Assembly: GCF_040689395.1 (NCBI RefSeq)
Contig: NZ_JBFAZX010000003.1
Location: 372,001 to 436,000, forward strand
Source: Dactylosporangium sp040689395
GTDB lineage: Bacteria > Actinomycetota > Actinomycetes > Mycobacteriales > Micromonosporaceae
Direction: 5' to 3'
DNA length: 64,000 bases
Part shown: one piece after another, positions 52,666 through 61,222 of the stretch
How positions within the stretch are numbered: position 1 is the stretch's first letter
Layout: the number at the start of each line of letters is the position of its first letter
The notes under the pieces: model-generated
Database searches by the model: none
Told to the model about the DNA's origin: nothing
Seen by the model: only the letters and a program-made list of their open reading frames with translations
Position numbers and translations under genes: made by a program

Positions 52666-53502
52666 TCAGCGGACGATCATCGCGAGTTCGTCGATCTGGG
52701 CCGGGTTGTCGGCGTAGCAGTAGAAGACCACCTCGTCAGCGCCGAGTTCGCGGTATGCGGCGATAGCTTCGGTGATCTGGCCCGGTTCGGTGAGTGGTTG
52801 ACCCCAGCCGGGCCGGCCGGTGAATGCGTAGTATTCCGCGACTGCTCGCCGGGCCTGTCGCACCGTTTCGGCTGTGCCGACGGCGACGTTGATCTGGCAG
52901 ACCAGCCGTGGTCGTCCTGACCGGCCCGCGGCGTGCCACTGGTCGCGGACGGTTTGCAGCAGGTGCCCTGCCCAGGTCGGCGGGGCGGCGCAGATGAACC
53001 CATCGCCGTGGCGTGCGACCCGCTGCAGCGCCGGCTGCGCGAATCCACCGATGAGCATGGGCGGACCCGCCGGCGTGGCTGGTCGCGGGCCGATGAGCGT
53101 TCCCGCGTAGGGCCGGCCCTGCCAGACGCCGCGCAGGTCGGTCAGTTGCTGCTCGAGGATGCGGCCGCGCTGGTTGATCGGGGTACCGGCGGCGGCGTGG
53201 TCATCGTCGCGGCCGCCGATGCCGATGCCGAGGACGAACCGGCCGCTGGACATGTGATCGAGGGTGGCGACCTGCTTGGCCAGCAGCGCGGTGCTCCGTA
53301 GCGGGCCGAGCAGCACCTCGGTCTGCAGGCGGATACGGGTGGTCGCGCCGGCCAGAACGGACAACGCGACGAGCGGTTCGGGGTTGTCGAACGCGAGCCG
53401 GTCGAGCAGTGCGAGCGTGTCGAAGCCGGCCGTTTCGGCGCGGTGGGCCCAGTCGAGTAGGCGACCGGGCGAGCTGATCGGCAGGCCGATACCGAAATCC
53501 AT
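52666..53502 (-). CDS. LLM-class flavin-dependent oxidoreductase
   Basis: A 278-residue luciferase-like protein, probably F420-dependent as is common in actinomycetes. It begins MDFGIGLPISSPGRLLDWAHRAETAGFDTLALLDRL, then GPLRSTALLAKQVATLDHMSSGRFVLGIGIGGRDDDH and PPMLIGGFAQPALQRVARHGDGFI. The TIM-barrel pattern is complete. ATG 53502 has GAGGAG upstream. Its end is 5 bases from the end of the monooxygenase gene, so the two converge. Confidence 0.92.
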   Translation of the reverse strand: MDFGIGLPISSPGRLLDWAHRAETAGFDTLALLDRLAFDNPEPLVALSVLAGATTRIRLQTEVLLGPLRSTALLAKQVATLDHMSSGRFVLGIGIGGRDDDHAAAGTPINQRGRILEQQLTDLRGVWQGRPYAGTLIGPRPATPAGPPMLIGGFAQPALQRVARHGDGFICAAPPTWAGHLLQTVRDQWHAAGRSGRPRLVCQINVAVGTAETVRQARRAVAEYYAFTGRPGWGQPLTEPGQITEAIAAYRELGADEVVFYCYADNPAQIDELAMIVR

Positions 53503-53684
53503 CGTGAACTCCTCAAGGTGGGCAGCCAGCAGTGCTGTCGCCACCTCCTCCCCGCCGGTGCGGGGCCCCGTGTCCATCTGCGACGTACTTCTCAGACGAC
53601 GGAAGACGGAGTTCCACCAAGGATTCTACGGGGTACGGCGGGGCCGTGGGTGCCAGGCCGCTGCGGCGGGTCCGGCGAGCAGCC

Positions 53685-54665
53685 TCAGCGACTCGTCGAG
53701 GGCGCGCCCGACATCTGCGCTGTCCACTCTGGCACCGTATCGGCGTCCGGCAGCGGGCGCACGTCGTCGGCCGTGGCCGGGACCGGGCCCTGGAACTGGC
53801 GGGCGATGGCGGTGAACCAGCCCAGATGTAGCTCGTCGCGGTCGGCGGCGAACGCGGCCCGCAGCTCGTGCCAGCGCAGGCCGGGGTGGCGGTGGTGCAC
53901 GTTGTGCAGGTTGAAGGCCAGCACGAAGTACTCCAGCGGCCGCGGCAGGCGCAGGTTCATCGCGTCGAGCGGGCGCTCCAGCCGGGTGCGGTAGTGGTAC
54001 GCGTTGTCGGCCAGCGACACGATCAGGGCCCGGGCGCCGACCGCGCTCCACAGCAGCCACGCGTGGCGGCCGTAGGCTATGGAGGATCCGGTGTAGGTCA
54101 CGATGACCGCCAGCGCCTCAAGCCGGAACCGGCGGAGGTTGTCGCGGCGGGAGACCCGCTCCAGCAGCAGGCCGCTGACCGAGTCCAGCGAGTCGGTCCG
54201 GCGCACCAGCATCCGCCAGCCGGGCCGGGGGAGCAGGACCAGCAGCACCGAGGCGAGTTCCGCGAGGTACAGGCCGCCGAGCAGCCGCGGGTAGTAGGAG
54301 CGCGCCGCGGCCAGCCACGTGGTGTGGGCCGGGTCGTAGACCTCGGTGCGCTCCCGCTGGGTGCGGCTGAACCGGTGGTGCAGCAGGTGCCCGGCCTTGA
54401 GCAGGGTGAACGGGCCGCCGTAACCGGTCGCGAGCACGCGGCCGAGCCGGTCGTTCCAGCGCCGGTCGCGCAGCAGCGTGCCGTGGATGCCCTCGTGGAT
54501 GAGCGACCACAGCGGGACGGTGGTGAGTGCGATCGGCACGAGCAGCCAGGCCCAGCGCGCGTCGAGCGGGAGCAGCAGGAGGGGCAGCGCGACGAGTTGC
54601 AGCAGCAGGGTGGCGAGCGCGGCACTGGCCAGCGCGATCGCCAGCACGGACTGACGGCGGACCAT
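53685..54665 (-). CDS. fatty acid desaturase-family membrane protein
   Basis: A 326-residue protein with four to five hydrophobic spans and three His boxes: HEGIHG, HLLHHRFSR and HNVHHRHPG. This is the FA_desaturase superfamily, which includes desaturases, hydroxylases and carotenoid ketolases. It is not close to the delta-9 type at 38.4 kb (different boxes and order of spans). The substrate may be a fatty acyl lipid or a carotenoid-like compound. Start ATG 54665. Confidence 0.9.
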   Translation of the reverse strand: MVRRQSVLAIALASAALATLLLQLVALPLLLLPLDARWAWLLVPIALTTVPLWSLIHEGIHGTLLRDRRWNDRLGRVLATGYGGPFTLLKAGHLLHHRFSRTQRERTEVYDPAHTTWLAAARSYYPRLLGGLYLAELASVLLVLLPRPGWRMLVRRTDSLDSVSGLLLERVSRRDNLRRFRLEALAVIVTYTGSSIAYGRHAWLLWSAVGARALIVSLADNAYHYRTRLERPLDAMNLRLPRPLEYFVLAFNLHNVHHRHPGLRWHELRAAFAADRDELHLGWFTAIARQFQGPVPATADDVRPLPDADTVPEWTAQMSGAPSTSR

Positions 54666-54762
54666 GAACGCACGTTAACCGGGCAAGGAAACCACCGAGT
54701 GACTTCCTCACGAAGCTTTCCCTCGGTACTGCCGGAAGCTACGCCCTGTCACGATTGGCCGC

Positions 54763-55440
54763 ATGCTGCTGGAGATCATCGCGCTGGACGCGCTCGACGC
54801 CCGAAACGCCGCGGAGGGCGGCGCCGACCGAGTCGAGCTCGTCAGCGACATGGCGGCCGACGGGCTGAGCCCCGACCCGCGGACCGTCGCCGCGGTGCGC
54901 GCCGCCACGGCACTGCCGGTCCGCGTGATGCTGCGCACCGCTCCCGGCTTCGCGGCCGACCTGCCCGCGCTGCGCCGTGTGGCCCGGGACCTGCGCGCGG
55001 CCGGCGCCGCCGAGTTCGTGCTGGGCTTCCTGGACGCCGCCGGGGGCGTGGACCGGGCCGCGCTGGACGCGCTGCTGCCGGCGCTGGACGGCGCGCCGTG
55101 GACGTTCCACCGCGCGATCGACCACGCTGCCGCCCGCGCCGCGGCCTGGCGGGCGCTCGCCGGCCGGCCCGGCCTGGACGCCGTGCTCACCGCGGGCTCC
55201 CCGGACGGCATCGGCGCTGGCCTGGACGTCCTCGCGGCCGAGGCCGCGGCGCACGGTCACCGGATCCTGGCCGGCGGCGGCCTGCGCGAGGGCCATCTGG
55301 GTCGGCTGGTGGCGGCGGGCGTCACGGCGTTGCATTCCGGTAGCGCGGCACGCCGGGGCGGCGACTGGTCGGCCCCGGTCGACCCGTCGCGGGTACGCCG
55401 TCTCAGGACGCTGCTCGCCGCCGCGGACGGCGAAGCATAG
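54763..55440 (+). CDS. cutC: CutC family copper homeostasis protein
   Basis: A 225-residue TIM-barrel CutC protein: EIIALDALDARNAAEGGADRVELVSDMAADGLSPD at the start, then FVLGFLDAAGGVD, WTFHRAIDH, VLTAGSPDGIGAGLDVL and ILAGGGLREGHLG. The family name comes from copper tolerance in E. coli; its direct role in copper handling is disputed. Divergent from the desaturase gene and convergent with DUF4291. Confidence 0.93.
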   Translation: MLLEIIALDALDARNAAEGGADRVELVSDMAADGLSPDPRTVAAVRAATALPVRVMLRTAPGFAADLPALRRVARDLRAAGAAEFVLGFLDAAGGVDRAALDALLPALDGAPWTFHRAIDHAAARAAAWRALAGRPGLDAVLTAGSPDGIGAGLDVLAAEAAAHGHRILAGGGLREGHLGRLVAAGVTALHSGSAARRGGDWSAPVDPSRVRRLRTLLAAADGEA

Positions 55441-55492
55441 GAGTGGACAAGTCCGGCACGCGAAGTGTGCCGCCCGTGCGCCGCGCCCGCTG

Positions 55493-56056
55493 TCAATACT
55501 CGCGCTCGGCCGGCAGTAGCGCGCGGGCCGCGTCGAGGTCGCCCGCGCGCACCAGCCCATGCGCGCGGTGGGCCAGCCCGGTGACGTCGGTGAGCCCGAC
55601 GATCCACTCGTCGGCGTAGCGCCGCACGGCCACCCCGCTCAGCCCCAGTTGCAGTGAACGCCGCTGCGGCATCGGCCGCAGGTGCAGGTCGCGCTCCGGG
55701 TCCCACTGCACGCGCACCGGGCTGGCGCGCAGCTGCCGCTGCCACTCGGCGCGGCTGCCGTGCACGCCGTGGTCGTAGTGGCTCAGGCAGGCCCGCGCGA
55801 GCGCCCACTCGAACCCGTCGCGGCGCATCTCGACGGCGAGGACGTGCTCCTGGCCCTCCTTGGTGGCCCAGCCGCTGCGGTACATCATCCACAGGAACGA
55901 CGGCTTGATCCACGTCATGCGGTCGCGCTTGAACGCCGCGGTGAAGCGCCCGGCGGCCACCGCGGGAAGGGCGATCTGCGGCCCGTACGCCTGGTAGACC
56001 GTGATCGTCTCCGCGCAGTACGCCGCCCGGATCTGTCGCGTCTCGCTCTGCGTCAT
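55493..56056 (-). CDS. DUF4291 domain protein
   Basis: A 187-residue protein that matches DUF4291 throughout: RQIRAAYCAETITVYQAYGPQIALPAV, RMTWIKPSFLWMMYRSGWATKEGQEHVLAVEM and VQWDPERDLHLRPMPQRRSLQLGL. The family is widespread and uncharacterised; the conserved Trp/Tyr/Lys cluster suggests a nucleic acid or nucleotide site. The ATG at 56056 overlaps the divergent MazG-like gene's ATG at 56055, leaving no intergenic room for ordinary promoters. Confidence 0.92.
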   Translation of the reverse strand: MTQSETRQIRAAYCAETITVYQAYGPQIALPAVAAGRFTAAFKRDRMTWIKPSFLWMMYRSGWATKEGQEHVLAVEMRRDGFEWALARACLSHYDHGVHGSRAEWQRQLRASPVRVQWDPERDLHLRPMPQRRSLQLGLSGVAVRRYADEWIVGLTDVTGLAHRAHGLVRAGDLDAARALLPAEREY

Positions 56057-56396
56057 GCTGAGCATTGTGGACAACCCCCGACCCTTCACGCTCGCCGATT
56101 TGCCAGGCGTCGCCGCCGATGTGGCCGCCAAGCTGACCGACGCCGGCTTCACCGAGGCGCCCCACCTGCGCCAGGCGCTCGCCCTCGCCGAGGAGGCCGG
56201 CGAGTTCGTCGGCGCCGTGCGGCGCCACTATGGCCTGGCCCGCCGTTCCGGCTCGTTCGAGGACGTCGAGGCCGAATTGGCCGACGTGGTCATCACCGCC
56301 TTCGTCACCGCCCACACGATGGGCATCGACCTCGAGCGGGCCGTGGCCGCCAAGCTCGGCGTGGTGTACACCCGCGGCTGGCGGGAGGAGCGGTGA
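56055..56396 (+). CDS. MazG-like nucleotide pyrophosphohydrolase domain protein
   Basis: A 113-residue protein with the MazG-type helices: LRQALALAEEAGEFVGAVRRHYG (EExxE-like metal site) and DVEAELADVVITAFVTAHTMGIDL (ExxD). Single-domain members form dimers or tetramers that hydrolyse NTPs or modified dNTPs to monophosphates. The start is ATG 56055 or GTG 56067. It is followed with a GTGA overlap by the membrane/acyltransferase-like gene. Confidence 0.85.
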   Translation: MLSIVDNPRPFTLADLPGVAADVAAKLTDAGFTEAPHLRQALALAEEAGEFVGAVRRHYGLARRSGSFEDVEAELADVVITAFVTAHTMGIDLERAVAAKLGVVYTRGWREER

Positions 56397-57016
56397 GCTG
56401 GCTGGAGATCGTCGGCTGGGCCGGCTCGGCGCTGCTCGTGTGGTCGCTGCTGCAGCGCCGCCTGCTGCGCCTGCGCGCGTTCAACCTGATCGGCTCGGTG
56501 ATCCTGATCGGTTACAACGCCGGCGTGCGGGTCTGGCCCATGGTCGGCCTCAACCTCACCCTGGCCGCCATCAATGTCTGGCAGTTGTACTCCCTGTTGC
56601 GCACCCGCCACGACGAGCACAAGTACCAGGTGGTGCAGGTCGGGACCGACGACAACTTCCTGGCGCACGTGCTGCGGGTCCACTGGGCCGACATCGCGAG
56701 GTTCAACCCCAGCTTCCGCTTCGACGACGAACACCGGCTGGTGTTCTTGACGCTGGACGCCGATGTCGTCGTCGGCGTGCTCATGCTCCGCCCGGACCCC
56801 GAGGATCCGCGGGTGGCACAGGTCGAGCTGGACTACGTGACCCGCCGATACCGCGACCTCAGCCCGGGCGAGTTCGTCTTTCGCCGCAGCGGGCAGCTGA
56901 CCGCCCACGGGTTCCGCCGCGTGCTGACCCCGCCGGGCATGGTCGCCCCCTATTACGCCCGCCTGGGCTTCCGGCCGGTCGGCGACCGGTACGCCCTGGA
57001 ACTCCCTTCTGATTAG
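56393..57016 (+). CDS. membrane protein with YgjV-like N-terminus and acyltransferase-like C-terminus
   Basis: A 207-residue protein. Residues 1-~75 hold three short hydrophobic spans (LEIVGWAGSALLVWSLL, LIGSVILIGYNAGV, MVGLNLTLAAINVWQLY), similar to YgjV-type membrane proteins. After a basic linker, residues ~95-207 look like a GNAT-type domain: VVVGVLMLRP, VELDYVTRRYRDLSPGEF, then YYARLGFRPVGDRYALEL. The acetyl-CoA loop is not clear. I cannot name a function. GTG overlaps the MazG stop. Confidence 0.78.
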   Translation: MSWLEIVGWAGSALLVWSLLQRRLLRLRAFNLIGSVILIGYNAGVRVWPMVGLNLTLAAINVWQLYSLLRTRHDEHKYQVVQVGTDDNFLAHVLRVHWADIARFNPSFRFDDEHRLVFLTLDADVVVGVLMLRPDPEDPRVAQVELDYVTRRYRDLSPGEFVFRRSGQLTAHGFRRVLTPPGMVAPYYARLGFRPVGDRYALELPSD

Positions 57017-57025
57017 CTCTGCTAA
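57013..57025. promoter_or_regulatory. TTAGC-N3-GCTAA operator before MarR gene
   Basis: A perfect TTAGC/GCTAA dyad six bases before a TATATT -10 box (57031-57036). The predicted start point coincides with the GTG at 57043, so the transcript would be leaderless and the dyad would block polymerase binding. Confidence 0.65.
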
Positions 57026-57042
57026 CGAGGTATATTACTGGG

Positions 57043-57579
57043 GTGGATCACGCGGGCCTGGCCGACGCGCTCGGCGCGCAGCTCATCGGCGTGCGCCGGG
57101 TGCTGCGCCGGCGCCTTCGCGCTGACCTGCTCGCGGGCCTGATCGCGGGCTCGGGCGCCACGCCGCTGACCGGCAGCCAGGTGGAGCTGCTGCGCCTGGT
57201 CGAGTCCGCGCCGGGCATCGGCGTCGGCGCCGCCGCGCAACAGCTGCACCTGGCCGGCAACTCGGTCAGCACGCTGGTCAACCAGCTCACCGAGGCGGGC
57301 CTGCTGCGCCGGGACACGGACCCCGCCGACCGGCGCTCGGCCCGGCTGATGCTGACCCCGGCCGCCGCAGTGCGCCTGGACGCGTGGCGTGCCGCGCGGG
57401 TGTCGCTGCTGGCCGGCGCGCTTGGGGAGCTCGAGGACGGCGAGCGAGACGCGCTCGCGGCGGCGGTGCCCGTCCTGGCCCGCCTCGCCGGCATCATCCT
57501 GGCGACCGATCCACAGCCTAGTTTCCTAGGACACATTGCCGAGCGTGACGAGGGAGACCGCGATGACAGCGGCGGTTGA
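57043..57579 (+). CDS. MarR-family transcriptional regulator
   Basis: A 178-residue winged-helix regulator: LTGSQVELLRLVESAPGIGVGAAAQQLHLAGNSVSTLVNQLTEAGLLRRDTDPADRRSARLMLT, with long dimerisation helices on both sides. It probably represses itself and the ABC exporter genes that follow, released by a small toxic ligand. It overlaps the ATPase gene by 17 bases. Confidence 0.93.
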   Translation: MDHAGLADALGAQLIGVRRVLRRRLRADLLAGLIAGSGATPLTGSQVELLRLVESAPGIGVGAAAQQLHLAGNSVSTLVNQLTEAGLLRRDTDPADRRSARLMLTPAAAVRLDAWRAARVSLLAGALGELEDGERDALAAAVPVLARLAGIILATDPQPSFLGHIAERDEGDRDDSGG

Positions 57580-58354
57580 GATACGCGGGCTGCGGCACCG
57601 GTTCAAGGAGACGGTCGCGGTCGACGACCTCTCACTCAGCGTCCGGCCCGCCGAGATCTTCGGCCTGCTCGGGCCCAACGGCGCCGGCAAGACGACCACG
57701 ATCCGGGTGCTGACCACGCTGCTGCCGCCCCAGGCGGGGGAGGTGGCCGTGTTCGGGCTCGACGTGCGGCGCAACCGGATGGCGGTGCGGCGGGCGATCG
57801 GGTATGTCCCGCAGGCGCTGTCCGCCGACGCCGCCCTCAGCGGCCGGGAGAACGTGGCGCTGTTCGCGCGGCTGTTCGACGTGCCCCGCGCCCAGCGGCG
57901 CGACCGGGCCGAGGCCGTGATCGAGGCGATGGGGCTGGCCGAGGCGGCCGACCGGCCGGTCGGGACGTATTCGGGCGGCATGATCCGCCGGCTGGAGCTG
58001 GCGCAGGCCCTGGTGAGCGCGCCGCGCCTGCTGGTGCTGGACGAGCCGACGATCGGGCTTGACCCGGTGGCGCGTGCCGGCGTATGGGAGCGCATCACTC
58101 AGGTGCGGGCGGAGACCGGGATGACGGTCCTGGTCACCACGCACTACATGGAGGAGGCCGAGGAGTATTGCGACCGCGTCGCGCTGATGCACCGCGGCCG
58201 CGCACGGGCGCTCGGCACCCCGCAGGAGCTGATCGCGTCGGCGCAGGGGGAGAGCCTCGACGACGTGTTCCGCGAGTACACCGGAGATGATCTCGACTCG
58301 GGAGGGTTCAGCGATGTCCGCGCAGCTCGTCGCACCGCAGGCCGCCTCGGCTGA
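57563..58354 (+). CDS. ABC transporter ATP-binding protein (DrrA type)
   Basis: A 263-residue ATPase: Walker A GPNGAGKTTT, Q-loop YVPQALSADAALSGREN, signature TYSGGMIRRLELAQAL, Walker B LLVLDEPTIGLD and switch His in TTHYMEEAEEYCD. This is the pattern of daunorubicin-type (DrrA) exporters. With the adjacent ABC-2 permease and MarR regulator it forms a drug or lipid exporter. ATG 57563 with GGGAG upstream; the 3' end overlaps the permease by 41 bases. Confidence 0.95.
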   Translation: MTAAVEIRGLRHRFKETVAVDDLSLSVRPAEIFGLLGPNGAGKTTTIRVLTTLLPPQAGEVAVFGLDVRRNRMAVRRAIGYVPQALSADAALSGRENVALFARLFDVPRAQRRDRAEAVIEAMGLAEAADRPVGTYSGGMIRRLELAQALVSAPRLLVLDEPTIGLDPVARAGVWERITQVRAETGMTVLVTTHYMEEAEEYCDRVALMHRGRARALGTPQELIASAQGESLDDVFREYTGDDLDSGGFSDVRAARRTAGRLG

Positions 58355-59135
58355 CGTGCGGCCCGCCGGCCCGGTGCGGGTGCTGCTGACCCGCATCGTG
58401 GCGATGTGTCTCGTCGAGCTGCAGAAGCTGCGGCGGGACCGGACCGAGGTCGTCACGCGGGCCATCCAGCCGGCGCTATGGCTGATCATTTTCGGCCAGA
58501 CGTTCACGCACCTGCGGGCGATCCCGACCGGAGGCATTCCGTATCTGGACTTCCTGGCGCCCGGCATTCTGGCCCAGTCGGCGCTGTTCGTGTCGATCTT
58601 CTACGGCATCCACATCATCTGGGAGCGCGACGCCGGGGTGCTGGCGAAGCTCATGGTGACGCCGACCCCGCGCGCGGCACTGGTGACCGGCAAGGCGTTC
58701 GCCGCCGGCGTCCGGGCGCTGGTGCAGGCGGTGGTGGTGATCGTGCTGGCCGCGGTGCTGGGGGTGGCGCTGACGACCAACCCGCTGAAGCTGCTCGGCA
58801 CGGCGCTCGTGCTGGTGCTGGGCTCGGCGTTCTTCTGCTGCCTGTCGATCACCCTCGCGGGCCTGGTGCTCAAGCGGGACCGGATGATGGGCATCGGTCA
58901 GGCGATCATGATGCCGCTGTTCTTCGCGTCGAACGCGCTGTACCCGGTCTCGGTGATGCCGGGCTGGCTGCGCATGCTCAACCACGTCAATCCGCTGAGC
59001 TACGAGGTTGACGCGCTGCGAGGGCTGTTGATCGGCACCCCGTCGCGGCTGCTGCTCGACATCGCCGTGCTGGTCGGATCGGTCGCGGTGGCGGTGTTCG
59101 CGGCCTCGGCGATGCTGGGCCGGCTCACCCGATGA
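58314..59135 (+). CDS. ABC-2 type transporter permease (DrrB type)
   Basis: A 273-residue permease with six membrane spans. It has the ABC-2 pattern: ELQKLRRDRTEVVTRAIQPALWLIIFG, ILAQSALFVSIFYGIHIIWERDAGVLAKLMVTPTPR and FFASNALYPVSVMPGWLRMLNHVNPLSYEVDALRG. It pairs with the upstream ATPase. GGGAGGG lies about 8 bases before ATG 58314. Confidence 0.95.
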   Translation: MSAQLVAPQAASADVRPAGPVRVLLTRIVAMCLVELQKLRRDRTEVVTRAIQPALWLIIFGQTFTHLRAIPTGGIPYLDFLAPGILAQSALFVSIFYGIHIIWERDAGVLAKLMVTPTPRAALVTGKAFAAGVRALVQAVVVIVLAAVLGVALTTNPLKLLGTALVLVLGSAFFCCLSITLAGLVLKRDRMMGIGQAIMMPLFFASNALYPVSVMPGWLRMLNHVNPLSYEVDALRGLLIGTPSRLLLDIAVLVGSVAVAVFAASAMLGRLTR

Positions 59136-59162
59136 GACGGTGATGGACTACGATATCCATTC

Positions 59163-60005
59163 ATGACGGTGGACGGGGGCGTCGACGAGCAGGCCGGCTG
59201 GTCAGAGCGGATCGACACGAGCACGCCGCACCCGGCCCGGCGATACAACTACTGGCTCGGCGGCAAGGACAACTTCGCCGCCGATCGTGAGTCGGGCGAC
59301 GCCATCGCCAAGGTCTTTCCCGCGATCCGCACGACGGCCCTGGAAAACCGTGCGTTCCTGCGGCGGGCAGTGCGGTTCCTGGCCGCCGAGGCGGGCGTGC
59401 GGCAGTTCCTGGACGTCGGCACCGGCATCCCGACCGCGAACAACACGCACGAGGTGGCGCAGTCGATCGCACCGGAGTCGCGGATCGTCTACGTCGACAA
59501 CGACCCGATCGTGCTGACCCATGCCCGCGCGCTGCTGACCAGCACGCCGCAGGGCGCGACCGCGTATATCGACGCGGACCTGCGCGATCCGGCCTCGATC
59601 CTGGCCCACGACAGCGTGCGCGGGACGCTCGACTTCGACCGGCCGATCGCGCTGATGCTGATCGCGATCGTGCACTTCCTGTTCGACGAGCACCGGCCAT
59701 ATGACACGGTCCGCCGCCTGGTCGACGCCCTGCCGTCGGGCAGCTATGTGGTGATGACGCACGGCACGAGCGACCTGGCGTCGGCTGCGATGCGCCAGCA
59801 CGCGGAGGAGGAGATCCGCTCCGGCCGGCTGCGCCTGGACGCGGTGCCCCGCTCGAAGGACGAGATCGCCCGTTTCTTCGACGGCCTGGAGCTGGTCGAC
59901 CCGGGCATCGCGCCGATCGTGGAGTGGCGCTCGACGGTGCCGCCGCAGGACCGTCCGCCGTTGGCCGACGCCGCGCTCTATGGTGTGGTGGCCCGCGTCC
60001 CGTAG
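59163..60005 (+). CDS. SAM-dependent methyltransferase (DUF574/Methyltransf_19)
   Basis: A 280-residue protein of the actinobacterial family PF04672: TPHPARRYNYWLGGKDNFAADRESGDAI, AIRTTALENRAFLRRAVRFLAAEAGVRQFLDVGTGIPTANNTHEVAQ (SAM site), VYVDNDPIVLTHARALL and IVHFLFDEHRPYDTVRRLVDALPSGSY. Streptomyces and relatives hold many copies; substrates are unknown. It follows the exporter by 27 bases and may share its transcript. Confidence 0.93.
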   Translation: MTVDGGVDEQAGWSERIDTSTPHPARRYNYWLGGKDNFAADRESGDAIAKVFPAIRTTALENRAFLRRAVRFLAAEAGVRQFLDVGTGIPTANNTHEVAQSIAPESRIVYVDNDPIVLTHARALLTSTPQGATAYIDADLRDPASILAHDSVRGTLDFDRPIALMLIAIVHFLFDEHRPYDTVRRLVDALPSGSYVVMTHGTSDLASAAMRQHAEEEIRSGRLRLDAVPRSKDEIARFFDGLELVDPGIAPIVEWRSTVPPQDRPPLADAALYGVVARVP

Positions 60006-60029
60006 GCCCCGCTCCGACCGGCGGAGGCG

Positions 60030-61061
60030 TCACCGCCGGGGCCCCGGTCCGGTCGATCCGCGCACGGTCAGGTGCACCGGCAGCATGACCTGCTGGCGGG
60101 TGGTGGGCGACGGGGCGGCCGTGCGGTCCAGCCGGGACAGCAGCATCGACACGGCGACCCGGCCGGCCTGCTCGATCGGGGCGGTCAGCGTGGTCAGCGG
60201 CGGGTGGCAGAAGTCGGCGCCGAAGATGTCGTCGCAGCCGACGACGCTGATGTCCTCCGGGACGCGGACGTGGCGCTCGCGCAGGCGCTGCAGGATGCCG
60301 ATGGCCAGCAGGTCGTTGAAGACGATGCATGCGGTGGCGCCGGTGTTGAGCAGAGCGTCGGCGGCGGCCGGGCCGGAGCCGCGGCCGGACGGGAACGGGC
60401 CGATCCGGGTGAAGGTGAGGCGGTGTCGGGCGGCGACGGCGCGCATCGCGTTCCAGCGGGCCTCGTTGGGCCAGGAGCGCTGGGGGCCCGACACGTAGGC
60501 GATGTCGCGGTGACCGAGCGACAGCAGGTGCTCGGCGGCCTGGCCGATGCCGGCCGGGGTGTCGATGATGGCGCTGGGCACGCCGCGGACGTTGCGGTTG
60601 ATGGTGACGAGGGGGATGTCCCCGGCGAGGCGGGCGAGCTCCTTGTCGGGCAGGCGGGACGCGGCGAGGATGGCGCCGTCCAGGGAGCGGCGCATCTTGT
60701 GCAGCATCTCGGCCTCGAGCTCGCCGGTGTCCTCGGTGTCGATCAGCAGCTGGGCGTAGCCGGCCGCCTTGAGCTGCTGCTGCGTGCCGCGGATGACGCC
60801 GTAGTAGAACGGGTTGGTGACGTCGGAGACCAGCACGGCGATGGCCCGGGTGCGCCCGGACGACAGCGCGCGGGCCGGTGAGTTCGGCACGTAGCGCAGC
60901 TCGCGGGCGGCGGCCTCGATGCGTTCGCGGGTGGCGGCGTTGACCCGGCCGGGGTTGTTCAGCGCGCGGGACACGGTCGACGCGGCGACGCCGGTGGCCT
61001 CGGCGATGTCGTTGATGGTGACCGGGCGTTTCCCGTCGGCACCGAGGGGCAGGGCGGGCAT
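60030..61061 (-). CDS. LacI-family transcriptional regulator
   Basis: A 343-residue regulator: VTINDIAEATGVAASTVSRALNNPGRVNAATRERIEAAARELRYVPNSPARALSSGR, then AIAVLVSDVTNPFYYGVIRG, IGQAAEHLLSLGHRDIAYVSG and ISVVGCDDIFGADFCHPPLTTL. It is divergent from a carbohydrate ABC importer and most likely represses it until the imported sugar binds. ATG 61061 is the start nearest the HTH; the frame extends to 61175 through the operator region. Confidence 0.94.
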   Translation of the reverse strand: MPALPLGADGKRPVTINDIAEATGVAASTVSRALNNPGRVNAATRERIEAAARELRYVPNSPARALSSGRTRAIAVLVSDVTNPFYYGVIRGTQQQLKAAGYAQLLIDTEDTGELEAEMLHKMRRSLDGAILAASRLPDKELARLAGDIPLVTINRNVRGVPSAIIDTPAGIGQAAEHLLSLGHRDIAYVSGPQRSWPNEARWNAMRAVAARHRLTFTRIGPFPSGRGSGPAAADALLNTGATACIVFNDLLAIGILQRLRERHVRVPEDISVVGCDDIFGADFCHPPLTTLTAPIEQAGRVAVSMLLSRLDRTAAPSPTTRQQVMLPVHLTVRGSTGPGPRR

Positions 61062-61082
61062 GGCGCACAGCAAAGCAGGTTT

Positions 61083-61106
61083 GGCAAAAGATGGCAAACG
61101 ATTGCC
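61083..61106. promoter_or_regulatory. probable LacI operator, GGCAA-N4-TTGCC with a half-site
   Basis: GGCAA (61093-61097) and TTGCC (61102-61106) form a dyad, and a further GGCAAA half-site lies 10 bases upstream at 61083. The element is in the divergent spacer between the LacI gene and the transporter operon. Confidence 0.6.
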
Positions 61107-61222
61107 GCCACCGGAGCTGCGCTGATAGCTTCGCCTCGATCCGCTGGTCAAGCAGCATCGATGCGCCGCCGACACCCCCGATGACCCGGCGGCTCACCGC
61201 TCACTGAGGAGTGGACACCCCT

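Noticed and set aside
53685..54665. Second delta-9 desaturase
   Set aside because: His boxes HEGIHG, HLLHH and HNVHH and the span order differ from the acyl-CoA type at 38.4 kb; only the broad desaturase superfamily is supported.
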